A DNA stretch of 38,384 nucleotides, from the NCBI GenBank assembly GCA_027324255.1, contig DAHVTI010000272.1:1-38384 (forward strand). Direction: 5' to 3'. Positions 6,699 to 15,520 of this stretch are shown here, in pieces; position 1 is the stretch's first letter, and the number at the start of each line of letters is the position of its first letter. The position numbers and the translations under genes are program-made. This stretch comes from Bryobacterales bacterium (lineage in GTDB: Bacteria; Acidobacteriota; Terriglobia; Bryobacterales; Bryobacteraceae). The notes under the pieces were generated by a model. That model ran no database searches and was not told the DNA's origin. It saw only the letters and a list, made by a program, of their open reading frames with translations.

Positions 6699-9600
6699 CT
6701 AGAAATTGATGCGGCCCGAGAGCTGCAAGCTGCGATTGTCGCCGACCGTGGAGGTAATGCGCCCTACGGTGGGTGAACCGATGCTGGCGTTGGGGAAGCC
6801 GAAGTAAGGGGTATTGAATAGGTTGAAGGCTTCGAATCGGAAATTGAAGCCCACCTTTTCGGTAATGCGGAAGGTCTTGACGACGCTCATGTCGATGTTG
6901 ACGACGCCGGGCGAGTAAAGCACGCCACGGGCGACGTTGCCATAATTATTGGGCGCGGGCGCCTTGAAGGCGCTGGCGTCGAACCAGTAGTACGGATCCG
7001 GATTGTCGAGGCGGCCGTCGCCGATGCGGTCGGGCCAGGAAGGGGCGCCATTGTTGACGCCGTTCTGGAGACCGACATTGAAGGGCCGGCCGGTGGTGGC
7101 CGTCACGATGCCGCCTAGCTGCCAGCCGCCGGCGAAGGCATCGAAGATCGCGTTTTCGATCCCCACCTTGCGGCCCTTGCCGAAGGGCAGGTCGTAGAGG
7201 CCGTTGATGACGGCGCGATGCTTGACGTCGAACCCGGACGCGCCGCGGCCGCAGCGAATGCAGGTGACGGTCTGGGGGCCGCCGGAGGAGCCGCCGCCGG
7301 AGGCGACGGAACCGCCGTAATCCAGACTCTTGCCATAGGTGTATACGCCGAGTATCTGGAAGCCGCTGGCGAAGCGCCGGTCCAGCTTCAAGGTCATGCC
7401 GTGGTAGGTGCTGGAGTTCATTGGCTCGAAGATGGTGATGCTGCCGATGTTGCGGAGCGCCTGATAGGGCCGGCGGTCCTCGATGGTGCCGGTCCCCAAC
7501 CGTACTTCGTTGTGGTTGTATCCATACAGCAAGTTCACGCCGCGGCTGCCCACATAGCCCAACTCCGCCATCAGGCTCTGGCCGAGTTGGCGCTGCACGG
7601 TCAGGCTCCAGGTCTGGGCGTACTGAGTCTGGTTGTCGAAGGAGTAACCGCGGACGGTGGGCCGGCGCGTGTTGATTTCCGCCGTGGTCATGGGCTTCAG
7701 GGGCACGAGCGTGCCGAAAGGCCGGTCGATGCGGGGAATGGCGGAATAGTCGGTGAGGAATTCGCCGTAGGAGTAGGACTCGCTGAAGAGCCAGGGCGGT
7801 CCCTGGGTGAGCATGCTGGAGGCAGAGACTGGCTCAGGGAAGTAGCTGAGTCCGTAGCCGCCGCGCACAATGGTCTTCTGATCGCCGAGGACGTCGTAGG
7901 CAAAACCGAAGCGGGGGGCGAAGTTGTTGTGGTCCGTGTTGCGGAGAGTCCGGGAGTAGCCGCCCTCGTTGGCGTAGGCGAACATGAGCTTCGTCAGGTC
8001 GAAGCTGGTCATGCGGTCGTACTTCTCCGTCTCGGGGGAGTAGATCTCATAGCGAACGCCGAGGTTGAGCGTGAGGCGCGAGGAGACTTTCCAGTCGTCC
8101 TGAAAGAACCAGGCGTTTTCCCAGATGCGGAGTCCGGGAACGTCGATCAGGAATCCGCGGCTGCCGTTCTGCACGAGGCCCAGCAGCATGGAAGCCCAAC
8201 CGGTGCCGCCGGTGCGGGTCACGGGATCGGAGACGAAGCCGCGGTTGAAGTTGAGCGCCCCGCGGGTGTCGGCATTGGTAAACGGCGAGGCATCCCGGCG
8301 GACAACGTGATACCCCAGCTTCAGGCTGTGCCTGGCCTTGGTCCAGTAGATGTTGTAGTCGATCTGATAGTTGACTTGGCGGGGACGAGCCGGCAGAAAA
8401 TTGGGGCCGCCGCTGAGGCCGGTGAAGTCGGCCACGTTGATGGAAGGGATACCCGTGGAGTTGTCGGTGAGGTTGATATTGCGAATGCCGAGCGAGTCCG
8501 CGGCGGGGATGCCATAGTCGGAGTGGACCGTGGAGGGGTTGGTGCGGGCCCAGCCGGTACGGAATTCTCCGACCAGGGCTGGGGTCCAGACGCGGCTCCA
8601 GTTGAAGGCGCCGCCGTGCGTGCGGAGACGGGTGTTCTGGATGCCGGCCACCCAGGGGCCGAGCTTGAACTTGGACGCCGCCTCAGCCGGGGTCGGCAGG
8701 CAGCAGTTGGCCTGGCCTTGCGGGGCGTCGAGGTCGAACCACTGTTGCTGGAGGCGGAAGAACATGGAATCCTTCTGCGACAGTTGGTAGTCGGCCCGGG
8801 CGGTGTACTGGTTGTCGTTGATCACACGGGTGGGCGCGGACTGATAGTTGTTGAAGTTGCCCGCGAGATTGGGCTTGGGGTAGACGCTGGCAACATTGAT
8901 GCCCACCTGGTTCATCAGGGATGTGGGGATGGTGTTGTTTTGGAAGGGATCGCGGATGAAACCGGACGGGTTGGCCGGATTGACGCGCGTGGAGTAAGGG
9001 TTCCACACCTGAATCAGGGCGCCGGTCGAGACGTTGCGAAATTCACTGAAGTTGCCGGCGCGGACCAGGTCGGTGGGCACGGTGTTGAGGTAATCGAGCC
9101 CGCGGACTTCGCGCTGGCCGGCGTAGTCGGCGAAGAAGAAGAGCTTGTTCTTGATGATGGGGCCGCTGACGGCGCCGCCCATCTGGTGGCGGCGGAAGGG
9201 GAGTTTCTTCGGCAGGGCCTGGGGACTTTGGAAGTACCCGCGCGCGTCGAACTGGATGTTGCGGTGGAACCAGAAGGCGGTGCCGTGGGGGTCGTTGGCG
9301 CCCGAGCGGGTGGAGACGGAAACGACGCCGGCGCCACGGCCGAATTCCGCTGAGAAGGACCCGGTGAGGACCTTGAACTCGCGGACCGATTCGAGCGAGG
9401 GCTGGACGATAACGGTGTTGAACGTATATTCGTTATTGTCGATGCCGTCGAGCAGCCAGCCGTTGGCGTTGGCGCGCTGCCCGAGAGGATTGTAGTTGGA
9501 GGCCGCGCGGGGGTTGAAGGTGGAGGCGCCCGAAAGGTTCTCGCCAGCCTGACCTGGAGTGACGCCCGGCGCGAGGTAGACCAACTGGGCGAAGTTGCGG

Positions 9601-10061
9601 CCGTTCAAAGGCAGTTCCTGCACGGCGCGCTGCTCAATGACCTGGCCCGTCTCCGCCGTGGTGCTCTGCACCAGGGGAGCGGAGGCGGTGACTTCGACGG
9701 TCTCGCTGACGCTGCCGACCGACATGACGACGTCCACTCGAGCCTGGGCGTTGACAGCTACGACGATGTCTTTCTGTTCGGCCTTCTTGAACCCGATCTG
9801 TTCCACGGTGACGCGATACGAACCCGGAATGAGGAAGGGGAACTGGAAGGACCCGGTTTCATCAGTCTTCTTGGTGACCACCGTTCCCTGGTTCTGGTTG
9901 GTCACCGTGACGGTTGCCCCCGGCATGACTGCGCCCTGGGGATCAGTGACGGTTCCGAAAATGGTGCCCGTCGTGACCTGCGCTGAGGCGGCATACGCTG
10001 CCGCCAAGAGACAGCAGAGCAGCAACATCGCGGCTCTGCCGTTTCCATTGACTACTCTCAT
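6699..10061 (-). CDS. Oar-type TonB-dependent receptor with carboxypeptidase regulatory-like domain
   Basis: This 1120-residue outer-membrane protein has, in order: a signal peptide (about 1-27, MLLLCCLLAAAYAASAQ); a CarboxypepD_reg-like beta-sandwich (about 30-115, with GTVTDPQGAVMPGATVTVTN and the strand set ending TVEVTASAP); a TonB plug (QELPLNGRNFAQLVYLAPGV, then LLDGIDNNEYTF); and a long beta-barrel ending in a C-terminal Phe (LQLSGRINF). This is the Oar-like expansion typical of Acidobacteria, generally linked to uptake of large or complex substrates; the ligand is unknown. The start is supported by AGGAGG 4 nt before the ATG. It is transcribed away from a second, unrelated-looking receptor across a 113-nt intergenic region. 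Confidence 0.93.
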   Translation of the reverse strand: MRVVNGNGRAAMLLLCCLLAAAYAASAQVTTGTIFGTVTDPQGAVMPGATVTVTNQNQGTVVTKKTDETGSFQFPFLIPGSYRVTVEQIGFKKAEQKDIVVAVNAQARVDVVMSVGSVSETVEVTASAPLVQSTTAETGQVIEQRAVQELPLNGRNFAQLVYLAPGVTPGQAGENLSGASTFNPRAASNYNPLGQRANANGWLLDGIDNNEYTFNTVIVQPSLESVREFKVLTGSFSAEFGRGAGVVSVSTRSGANDPHGTAFWFHRNIQFDARGYFQSPQALPKKLPFRRHQMGGAVSGPIIKNKLFFFADYAGQREVRGLDYLNTVPTDLVRAGNFSEFRNVSTGALIQVWNPYSTRVNPANPSGFIRDPFQNNTIPTSLMNQVGINVASVYPKPNLAGNFNNYQSAPTRVINDNQYTARADYQLSQKDSMFFRLQQQWFDLDAPQGQANCCLPTPAEAASKFKLGPWVAGIQNTRLRTHGGAFNWSRVWTPALVGEFRTGWARTNPSTVHSDYGIPAADSLGIRNINLTDNSTGIPSINVADFTGLSGGPNFLPARPRQVNYQIDYNIYWTKARHSLKLGYHVVRRDASPFTNADTRGALNFNRGFVSDPVTRTGGTGWASMLLGLVQNGSRGFLIDVPGLRIWENAWFFQDDWKVSSRLTLNLGVRYEIYSPETEKYDRMTSFDLTKLMFAYANEGGYSRTLRNTDHNNFAPRFGFAYDVLGDQKTIVRGGYGLSYFPEPVSASSMLTQGPPWLFSESYSYGEFLTDYSAIPRIDRPFGTLVPLKPMTTAEINTRRPTVRGYSFDNQTQYAQTWSLTVQRQLGQSLMAELGYVGSRGVNLLYGYNHNEVRLGTGTIEDRRPYQALRNIGSITIFEPMNSSTYHGMTLKLDRRFASGFQILGVYTYGKSLDYGGSVASGGGSSGGPQTVTCIRCGRGASGFDVKHRAVINGLYDLPFGKGRKVGIENAIFDAFAGGWQLGGIVTATTGRPFNVGLQNGVNNGAPSWPDRIGDGRLDNPDPYYWFDASAFKAPAPNNYGNVARGVLYSPGVVNIDMSVVKTFRITEKVGFNFRFEAFNLFNTPYFGFPNASIGSPTVGRITSTVGDNRSLQLSGRINF

Positions 10062-10133
10062 GGAACCTCCTGTTACCCTGAAACAAAAAGAACGCGGCAG
10101 TCTCGCCTCCGACTTCCGGGCGAAATGCCAACC

Positions 10134-10139
10134 TATGCT
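10134..10139 (+). promoter_or_regulatory. Possible -10 of the 10175 receptor
   Basis: TATGCT in the 113-nt divergent region would give a start near 10146 and a leader of about 29 nt that contains the AAGG ribosome site. The -35 is weak. Confidence 0.3.
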
Positions 10140-10174
10140 AGTGCAAACAGTCGTGGAAGGGAAGGCCTCAATCG

Positions 10175-12805
10175 ATGTTTTTTCTCCTTTTGGCTGCCGC
10201 TATCTCGGGCAGAGTCGTGGACTCCACGGGCGCGCCGGCCGCGGGGGTACAAGTTGTCGTCCGCAACGCCTCCCTGATCCAGACCGCCGCGGCGGTTTCG
10301 GGGCCCGACGGGCGGTTTACGATATCTGCGCTGAGTGACGGGACCTACCTGTTCACGGCGAACAAGACTGGATTCGCCCCTTGGGAAGCGAAAGTAGCTC
10401 TGCTGAAGGAAGAGAACATCGAACTGACCGTGCAGTTGTCGTTGAGCCCTGTCCGCGCAGAGGTGACGGTGAGCGCCGAGGCGGGGGAAGTGGCTTCGGC
10501 GGAAGAGACACCACAGCAGGTCAGCATCATTGGCCGGGGCATGCTGGACGAACAGGCGACGCGCACGCTGGCCGAGGCGGTGACGGGCGCGGCGGGCGTG
10601 TCCGAACAACGAACGGCGCCCGCGATGTCTTCGATTTTCGTGCGCGGCTTGACGGGGAAGGGCGTCAGCGTCTACCGGGACGGGATCCGGTACTCCACCT
10701 CGGCGCAGCGGGGCGGGGTAAGCACCTTCCAGAACCTGGTGGAACCCGCCGCGCTGGAGTCTCTGGAAGTGCTGCGGGGGCCGAACAGCGCGCAGTACGG
10801 CTCGGATTCGCTGGGCGGCGCCTTGAACATGGTGTCCCGCGCGCCGCAATTCAGTGAGCAGCCGAGGCTTGCGGCCAGCGCGGGCACGTTTTACGAATCC
10901 TCCTCCCATGCCTTCGGGAGCACGCTGGCCCCTTCCTGGAGCGGCGCCCGGGCGGCCGTCCTGGCCCACCTTTCGGCAAGGCGGATCAACACCCTCAGAA
11001 CCGGCGGAGCGCTCGACTCCCGCTCCGCGGTGACCCGCTTTCTGGGGCTGCCCTCCACGGTGCTCGGGGAACGGCTGCCGGACACCGGCTTCACGCAGTA
11101 CGGGGGCAGCATGCACGCGCAGGTGCGGCTTTCGCAATCGGCGCACCTCGCCGGCCACTACGAGCGCAGCCAACAGGACGGAGCCAGACGCTACGACCAG
11201 TTGCTGGGTGGCGACGGCAATCTGGTGGCGGAGCTGCGGAACCTGATGGCGGACTTCGGCTACCTGCGCTACCAGCGCTTCCAGACCGGCCCCTTTGACC
11301 AAGTGAGCGTCACGGGCAGCTACAACACGCAGCGCGAGGAGCGCGTGAACCAGGGCGGGCAAGGCAATCCGAACGGCTCCATCACGCACCAGTACGAGCG
11401 CATGAAGGTGTGGGGCGCGCAGGTACTGGCCGAACGGCGCGCCGGAAGCCACTCCGTGGCCGTGGGCGCGGAGGGCTACCGGGAAGTCTCGGTGGCGCCG
11501 GCCTTCACTGTCAACCCGGTGACGGGGGCGACGACGCTGTCCCGTCCGCGCATCCCCAACGGGGCGCGCTATCTGAACTACGGCCTGTTCGTCCAAGAGG
11601 TGTGGGCACCGGAGCGGGCACGCCGGGTCCGCCTGAGCGGGGCGCTGAGGTTTGGCGGGGCTTCGTACAGATCGCGCGCCGGCCAAAGCCCCCTGGTGGG
11701 TGGACGCCCGCTCTGGCCCAACGACTCTCTGGCGGCCAATGCGCTGTCGGGCCGCGCCGGCGTTACGGCGCACGCCGCGGAGAGCCTATTCCTGCACGCC
11801 AACTACTCGCGGGGGTTCAGGGCTCCGAGCATGACCGACCTAGGCACGCTCGGCCTCCAGGGCAACGGAAATTTCGAAGCGTCCTATGCCGAGGTGGCCG
11901 GCTTGGGCGGCAGGGTGGGGAACCGGGCGGACGACAAGGCGGTCTCCACCGGTGCGGCCGTGGAAAGGCTGCGGCCCGAAACCAGCGACAGCGTGGATTT
12001 CGGCGCGACGTTCCGGCGCAGCCGCGTGCGGGCGGAACTGACTGGCTTCTGGTCCCGGCTGGGCAATACGATTGTTTCCCAGACTCTGATTCTGCCTGAC
12101 GGCGCGGCCGGGACGGCGCTGGGAGACCAGACCATCACACGCCAATTGCCCAGCGGCGCCGTGTTCGTCCCGGCCGCCACCAATCCGGTGCTGGTGCGGG
12201 CCAACTATGGCGGCGCGCGGCTGCGCGGCGTCGAGCAGACTTTGCGCTGGCGGCTGGCCGGCTCCTGGACCCTGAACCAGAACTTCACGGCGGTGCGCGC
12301 CGCCGACGCGGTGACAGGCGTGGCGCCCGACATCGAGCCAGGCGTACCGGCGGCCGGGGGGCGGATCAGCCTGCTGTATGCGCCGGAGAAAAGGAGGATC
12401 TGGGTGGAGGTCTACATGGATGCCGCCGGGCGGCAGGGGCGGCTGTCCTCCCTGGCGCTGAGCGACCGGCGCACGGGCGCCTCACGATCCAGAACCAACA
12501 TCGCCAACTTCTTCAACAATGGGGCCCGGGTGCGGGGACTGGTGGCGGGCGGCCTCCTGCTGCCCACCGGAGAGACACTGGCGCAGGTACAACAGCGGGT
12601 GTTGGGATCAGCGGCTTCGGCGCCGATGTTCACCGCCGTGGCGGGCTATGGCGCCGTGGGGCTGCGCGCGGGCTTTCCGGCGGGTCCGCGCTGCGACGTG
12701 ATGATCGACCTGTCGAACCTGGCGGACCACAACTATCGCGGCCTGGGCTGGGGCGTGGACGCCTCCGGACGGGCGGCCACCGTGAAACTGAAGTTTCGCC
12801 TATAG
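10175..12805 (+). CDS. TonB-dependent receptor (vitamin/siderophore/heme-type)
   Basis: This 876-residue outer-membrane receptor has a very short signal-like N-terminus (MFFLLLAAAIS), a CarboxypepD_reg-like domain (about 10-100, SGRVVDSTGAPAAGVQVVV), a plug (about 105-230: QVSIIGRGMLDEQ, SSIFVRGLTGKGVSVYRDG, LEVLRGPNSAQYGSDSLGG) and a barrel ending LKFRL. The plug motifs match classical ligand-gated receptors for siderophores, cobalamin or heme more closely than the Oar-type neighbour does. GGGAAGG precedes ATG 10175 by about 9 nt. The signal peptide is unusually short, so a processing site near Ala/Ser 9-11 is uncertain. No TonB, ExbB, periplasmic binding protein or ABC importer is adjacent, so the ligand cannot be named. 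Confidence 0.92.
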   Translation: MFFLLLAAAISGRVVDSTGAPAAGVQVVVRNASLIQTAAAVSGPDGRFTISALSDGTYLFTANKTGFAPWEAKVALLKEENIELTVQLSLSPVRAEVTVSAEAGEVASAEETPQQVSIIGRGMLDEQATRTLAEAVTGAAGVSEQRTAPAMSSIFVRGLTGKGVSVYRDGIRYSTSAQRGGVSTFQNLVEPAALESLEVLRGPNSAQYGSDSLGGALNMVSRAPQFSEQPRLAASAGTFYESSSHAFGSTLAPSWSGARAAVLAHLSARRINTLRTGGALDSRSAVTRFLGLPSTVLGERLPDTGFTQYGGSMHAQVRLSQSAHLAGHYERSQQDGARRYDQLLGGDGNLVAELRNLMADFGYLRYQRFQTGPFDQVSVTGSYNTQREERVNQGGQGNPNGSITHQYERMKVWGAQVLAERRAGSHSVAVGAEGYREVSVAPAFTVNPVTGATTLSRPRIPNGARYLNYGLFVQEVWAPERARRVRLSGALRFGGASYRSRAGQSPLVGGRPLWPNDSLAANALSGRAGVTAHAAESLFLHANYSRGFRAPSMTDLGTLGLQGNGNFEASYAEVAGLGGRVGNRADDKAVSTGAAVERLRPETSDSVDFGATFRRSRVRAELTGFWSRLGNTIVSQTLILPDGAAGTALGDQTITRQLPSGAVFVPAATNPVLVRANYGGARLRGVEQTLRWRLAGSWTLNQNFTAVRAADAVTGVAPDIEPGVPAAGGRISLLYAPEKRRIWVEVYMDAAGRQGRLSSLALSDRRTGASRSRTNIANFFNNGARVRGLVAGGLLLPTGETLAQVQQRVLGSAASAPMFTAVAGYGAVGLRAGFPAGPRCDVMIDLSNLADHNYRGLGWGVDASGRAATVKLKFRL

Positions 12806-12825
12806 GATGGGCGCGCAGGACTCCG

Positions 12826-13488
12826 CTAGTCCGCGGCGCTTTGGACCGCTGCCCCGCGGGCCTTCAGCAACTGAAAGAGCACCGGCAGGACCGAAATCAC
12901 GATGATGAGGACGATCACCTTCTCGAAGTGCGCCCGAACGATCGGCACACTGCCGAACTTGTAGCCCAGAACAGTCATCGAGGTCACCCACCCGACGCTG
13001 CCGAAGACGTTGAACGACAGGAAGCGGGGCAGGCCCATCCCCGCCACGCCGGCGACGAAGGCGGCAAAAGTGCGGATGATGGGGACGAACTGGGCGTAGA
13101 TGATCGTCTTGCCGCCGTGCTTGTCGTAGAAGTGCTGGGTGCGCACCAGGTACTCCCGGCGGAAGATGCGCGAGTTGGGGTTGGAAAACAGGCGCACGCC
13201 GATGTAGCGCCCCAGGAAGTACCCGCAGGAGTTGCCGAGCAGCGCCGCCGTGATCAGGGTCACGACGATGGCCGGCAGGTTCAACTGGCCTGCCCCGGCC
13301 ACTACCCCCACCGTAAACAACAGCGAGTCACCGGGAAGGAAGAAGCCGACCAGAAGCCCGGTCTCCGAGAAGACTATGCCGAACAGCATGGCATAGCCCC
13401 ACCAACCGGCAAAAACGGTCGAGAGCAGACGAATCAACTGGTCCGGATTCGTCAGTGAGCGAAGGAAATCCAACAGCGCTTGTAGCAT
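12826..13488 (-). CDS. DedA-family membrane protein
   Basis: This 220-residue polytopic membrane protein of the DedA/SNARE-associated (VTT) superfamily, whose members act in lipid-carrier or phospholipid flipping and membrane homeostasis, has several hydrophobic helices and the two re-entrant motifs: FSETGLLVGFFLPGDSLL (about 40-57) and IIYAQFVPIIRTFAAFVAG (about 129-147). Against E. coli YqjA, Glu42, Asp54 and Arg139 match the functionally important Glu39, Asp51 and Arg136, but the position of Arg130 holds Gln133. It follows the PpiD-like gene by 18 nt on the same strand, with no clear ribosome site, so it is probably translated from a shared message. Confidence 0.93.
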   Translation of the reverse strand: MLQALLDFLRSLTNPDQLIRLLSTVFAGWWGYAMLFGIVFSETGLLVGFFLPGDSLLFTVGVVAGAGQLNLPAIVVTLITAALLGNSCGYFLGRYIGVRLFSNPNSRIFRREYLVRTQHFYDKHGGKTIIYAQFVPIIRTFAAFVAGVAGMGLPRFLSFNVFGSVGWVTSMTVLGYKFGSVPIVRAHFEKVIVLIIVISVLPVLFQLLKARGAAVQSAAD

Positions 13489-13506
13489 CGGGGTGGCAGG
13501 CGCCGG

Positions 13507-15444
13507 CTAGCTGGTGTAGCCGGCCACCAGCCGCTTGATGTTGTCTTCGTAGATCTTGAGCTTTTTCTGGCGGATGAGCTCCTGCACGATGCCGTCGCGG
13601 AAAAGTTCAATGCGCTGCTGGGCGCGGCGCTGCTTCAGCGCCTGAAGCATCTGATCGCGCATGGCGGCGAGCTGGGTGAGGTCCGCCGGAGCCTTCTCAA
13701 CGACCTTCACGAAGAAGGTGCCGTTGGGGGTCACTAGCGGGCCGACCACGTCACCGACGTTCTTCGAGTACGCGGCGTCGATGGAGGACGCGGCGCCAAG
13801 ACCGGTGATGGCGCCTTCCCGCGAGACCAGTTCGGAGGTTTTGAGTTCCGCGCCATACTGTTTAGCCAGGGCGGCGAGATCCGAGGTGGACTTCACCTTC
13901 TGGGTGGCGTCCGCGATCTTCTCCTGGTTCATCTGGTAAGCCTTCTGGGACACCACGCCTTCGCGAACCTGCTTCTCCACGTCGGAGAGCTGGGCAGGGC
14001 GAGCGGGTACGATGTCGATGACCTGGGCGATAACCAGCTTGTTCTCGCCGATCTGGACCACCGGAGTGACGCCGCCCTTGGGCAAGCCGGACACGACCTC
14101 GTTGAACTCCGGGTTCACGCCGACCTCCTGGATGGGGTCGCCGGCCGCAACGTTCTCGGCCTTCACCGCATGAATGCCATTCTCAGCGGCGAGCTTTTCC
14201 GCCTCATCGCGCGAGCGAACGAGGGTGGAGCGGATCTGGTCCGCCAGGCGCTGCATCTTGTCGTAGACCTGGGAGCGAAGCAGTTCCGCCGTCAGTTCGC
14301 CCTTCACTTCCTCGAACGGGCGGAGGTGGGCCTGCTCATGGGCCTCCACCTTGATGATGTGGAAGCCGTACTGCGTTTTGACGAGACCGCTGATTTCACC
14401 GGGCTTCAGGCTGAAAGCAGCCTTCTCGAATTCGGGCACGGTCTGGCCGCGCACAATCCACTCGAGGTCGCCGCCTTTGGCGGCGGAGCCGGTGTCCTCG
14501 GAGTTCTTCCTGGCGAGTTCCGCGAAATCGGCGCCCTTCTTCGCCTGGGCCAGGATCTCCTCCATCCGCTTCTCGATGAGGGCCACTTCAGCCGGGGTCT
14601 TGTCGGTGGTCTTCAACAGGATGTGGCTGGCGCGGACGCGCTCCGGCGTGCGGAAGCGGTCCTGCTGCTGGTTGTAGGCGGCCCTCAACTGGGCTTCCGG
14701 AAGCTGGATGGTGGAAGCGATGGAGGCCTCATCTACGGGGAAAATCAGGAAGCTGCGGCGCTCCGGCAACTGGTAGTTTGCCTTGTTCTTGTTGTAAAAG
14801 TCCTCGATCTCGGCCTGGGTGGCGGTGACCTTGCCGCGGAACAGGTCCGGATTCAGGCCGAAATAGGCGACTTTGATCTTTTCGTTGCGCCGCTTGAACT
14901 CCGCCTCCACTTCGCCAGGAGTGACGATAACACCTTCGAGAGCAAGAACTTCCAGGCGCGACTGCAGAGCCTGGGCCCGGACGTTGTTCTCAAACTGCGG
15001 GATGGTCATGTTCTGCTGGGCCAGCAGTTGGGCGTAGATCTCCTTGCCGGCGAACTTGCCGCCTTCCCAGAGCTGGGGGATCATCGACTTGACGATCTGC
15101 GCCAACTGCTGATCGGTGACCTTGAGCCCCATGCGATCGGCCTGGTAGCCGACGGCCTTCTGGGCGGTCATCTGCTGCACGATCATGGGGATGTAGACGG
15201 GCTCCATGCCCTTGGGAATGGCGTTGCCCCGCATTTCGCGCGCGATGAACTGGCGGACGTCGTTGGCCGTCACCTGCTCGTCGCCGATTTGGGCAAGGAT
15301 GGTGGGATCGGACGAGCCGCCGCTGCCCCATCCGCCGCCATAGCCCGGCACCAGCGTGATGACCATGGAGGCGGCAACAAGCGTCAGAAGCGCGCCCAGG
15401 AGATAGCGCACAGTCTTCTCCCGGCTGCGGAACAGATCAAACAT
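13507..15444 (-). CDS. PpiD/SurA-like periplasmic peptidyl-prolyl isomerase, membrane anchored
   Basis: This 645-residue foldase has a short cytoplasmic N-terminus (MFDLFRSREKTVRY), one transmembrane anchor (about 14-33), a SurA-N-like chaperone region (about 45-200), a parvulin/rotamase domain (about 269-368: RASHILLK, AKKGADFAELARKNSED, GGDLEWIVRGQTVPEFEKA, QYGFHIIKVEA) and a C-terminal region with a second, degenerate PPIase-like segment. This layout matches PpiD, the inner-membrane foldase near the Sec translocon. TAGGAG lies 6 nt before the ATG. It has its own -10 (TATAAT, 15477-15482) 74 nt or less after lysC, so it may be expressed separately from cmk-lysC. Confidence 0.93.
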   Translation of the reverse strand: MFDLFRSREKTVRYLLGALLTLVAASMVITLVPGYGGGWGSGGSSDPTILAQIGDEQVTANDVRQFIAREMRGNAIPKGMEPVYIPMIVQQMTAQKAVGYQADRMGLKVTDQQLAQIVKSMIPQLWEGGKFAGKEIYAQLLAQQNMTIPQFENNVRAQALQSRLEVLALEGVIVTPGEVEAEFKRRNEKIKVAYFGLNPDLFRGKVTATQAEIEDFYNKNKANYQLPERRSFLIFPVDEASIASTIQLPEAQLRAAYNQQQDRFRTPERVRASHILLKTTDKTPAEVALIEKRMEEILAQAKKGADFAELARKNSEDTGSAAKGGDLEWIVRGQTVPEFEKAAFSLKPGEISGLVKTQYGFHIIKVEAHEQAHLRPFEEVKGELTAELLRSQVYDKMQRLADQIRSTLVRSRDEAEKLAAENGIHAVKAENVAAGDPIQEVGVNPEFNEVVSGLPKGGVTPVVQIGENKLVIAQVIDIVPARPAQLSDVEKQVREGVVSQKAYQMNQEKIADATQKVKSTSDLAALAKQYGAELKTSELVSREGAITGLGAASSIDAAYSKNVGDVVGPLVTPNGTFFVKVVEKAPADLTQLAAMRDQMLQALKQRRAQQRIELFRDGIVQELIRQKKLKIYEDNIKRLVAGYTS

Positions 15445-15476
15445 GGAAAACTCCTAGCGATAGCAGAGACACTACT

Positions 15477-15482
15477 ATTATA
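15477..15482 (-). promoter_or_regulatory. -10 element of the PpiD-like gene
   Basis: A perfect TATAAT on the minus strand, predicting a start near 15470 and a leader of about 26 nt containing the TAGGAG ribosome site. No consensus -35 is seen; that region is occupied by GC hairpins. Confidence 0.55.
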
Positions 15483-15484
15483 GA

Positions 15485-15520
15485 CGCGCCGGCGGGCGCG
15501 TTGAGTCCCGGCGCGGACTC
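15485..15520 (-). terminator. Two GC hairpins after lysC
   Basis: GAGTCC-N6-GGACTC (15503-15520) overlaps the lysC stop codon, and CGCGCC-GGCG-GGCGCG (15485-15500) follows it. Both are perfect 6-bp stems. No U-run follows on the minus strand. They may attenuate readthrough into the downstream promoter. Confidence 0.4.

Noticed and set aside
7218-9353. 711-codon frame antisense to the Oar-type receptor, and similar long antisense frames (for example 10133-11773, 14170-15483, 24211-25599, 29658-30869)
   Set aside because: In GC-rich DNA the antisense frames of real genes stay open. These have Ala/Gly/Arg/Val-biased composition, no domains and no ribosome sites, while the sense proteins carry clear family motifs.
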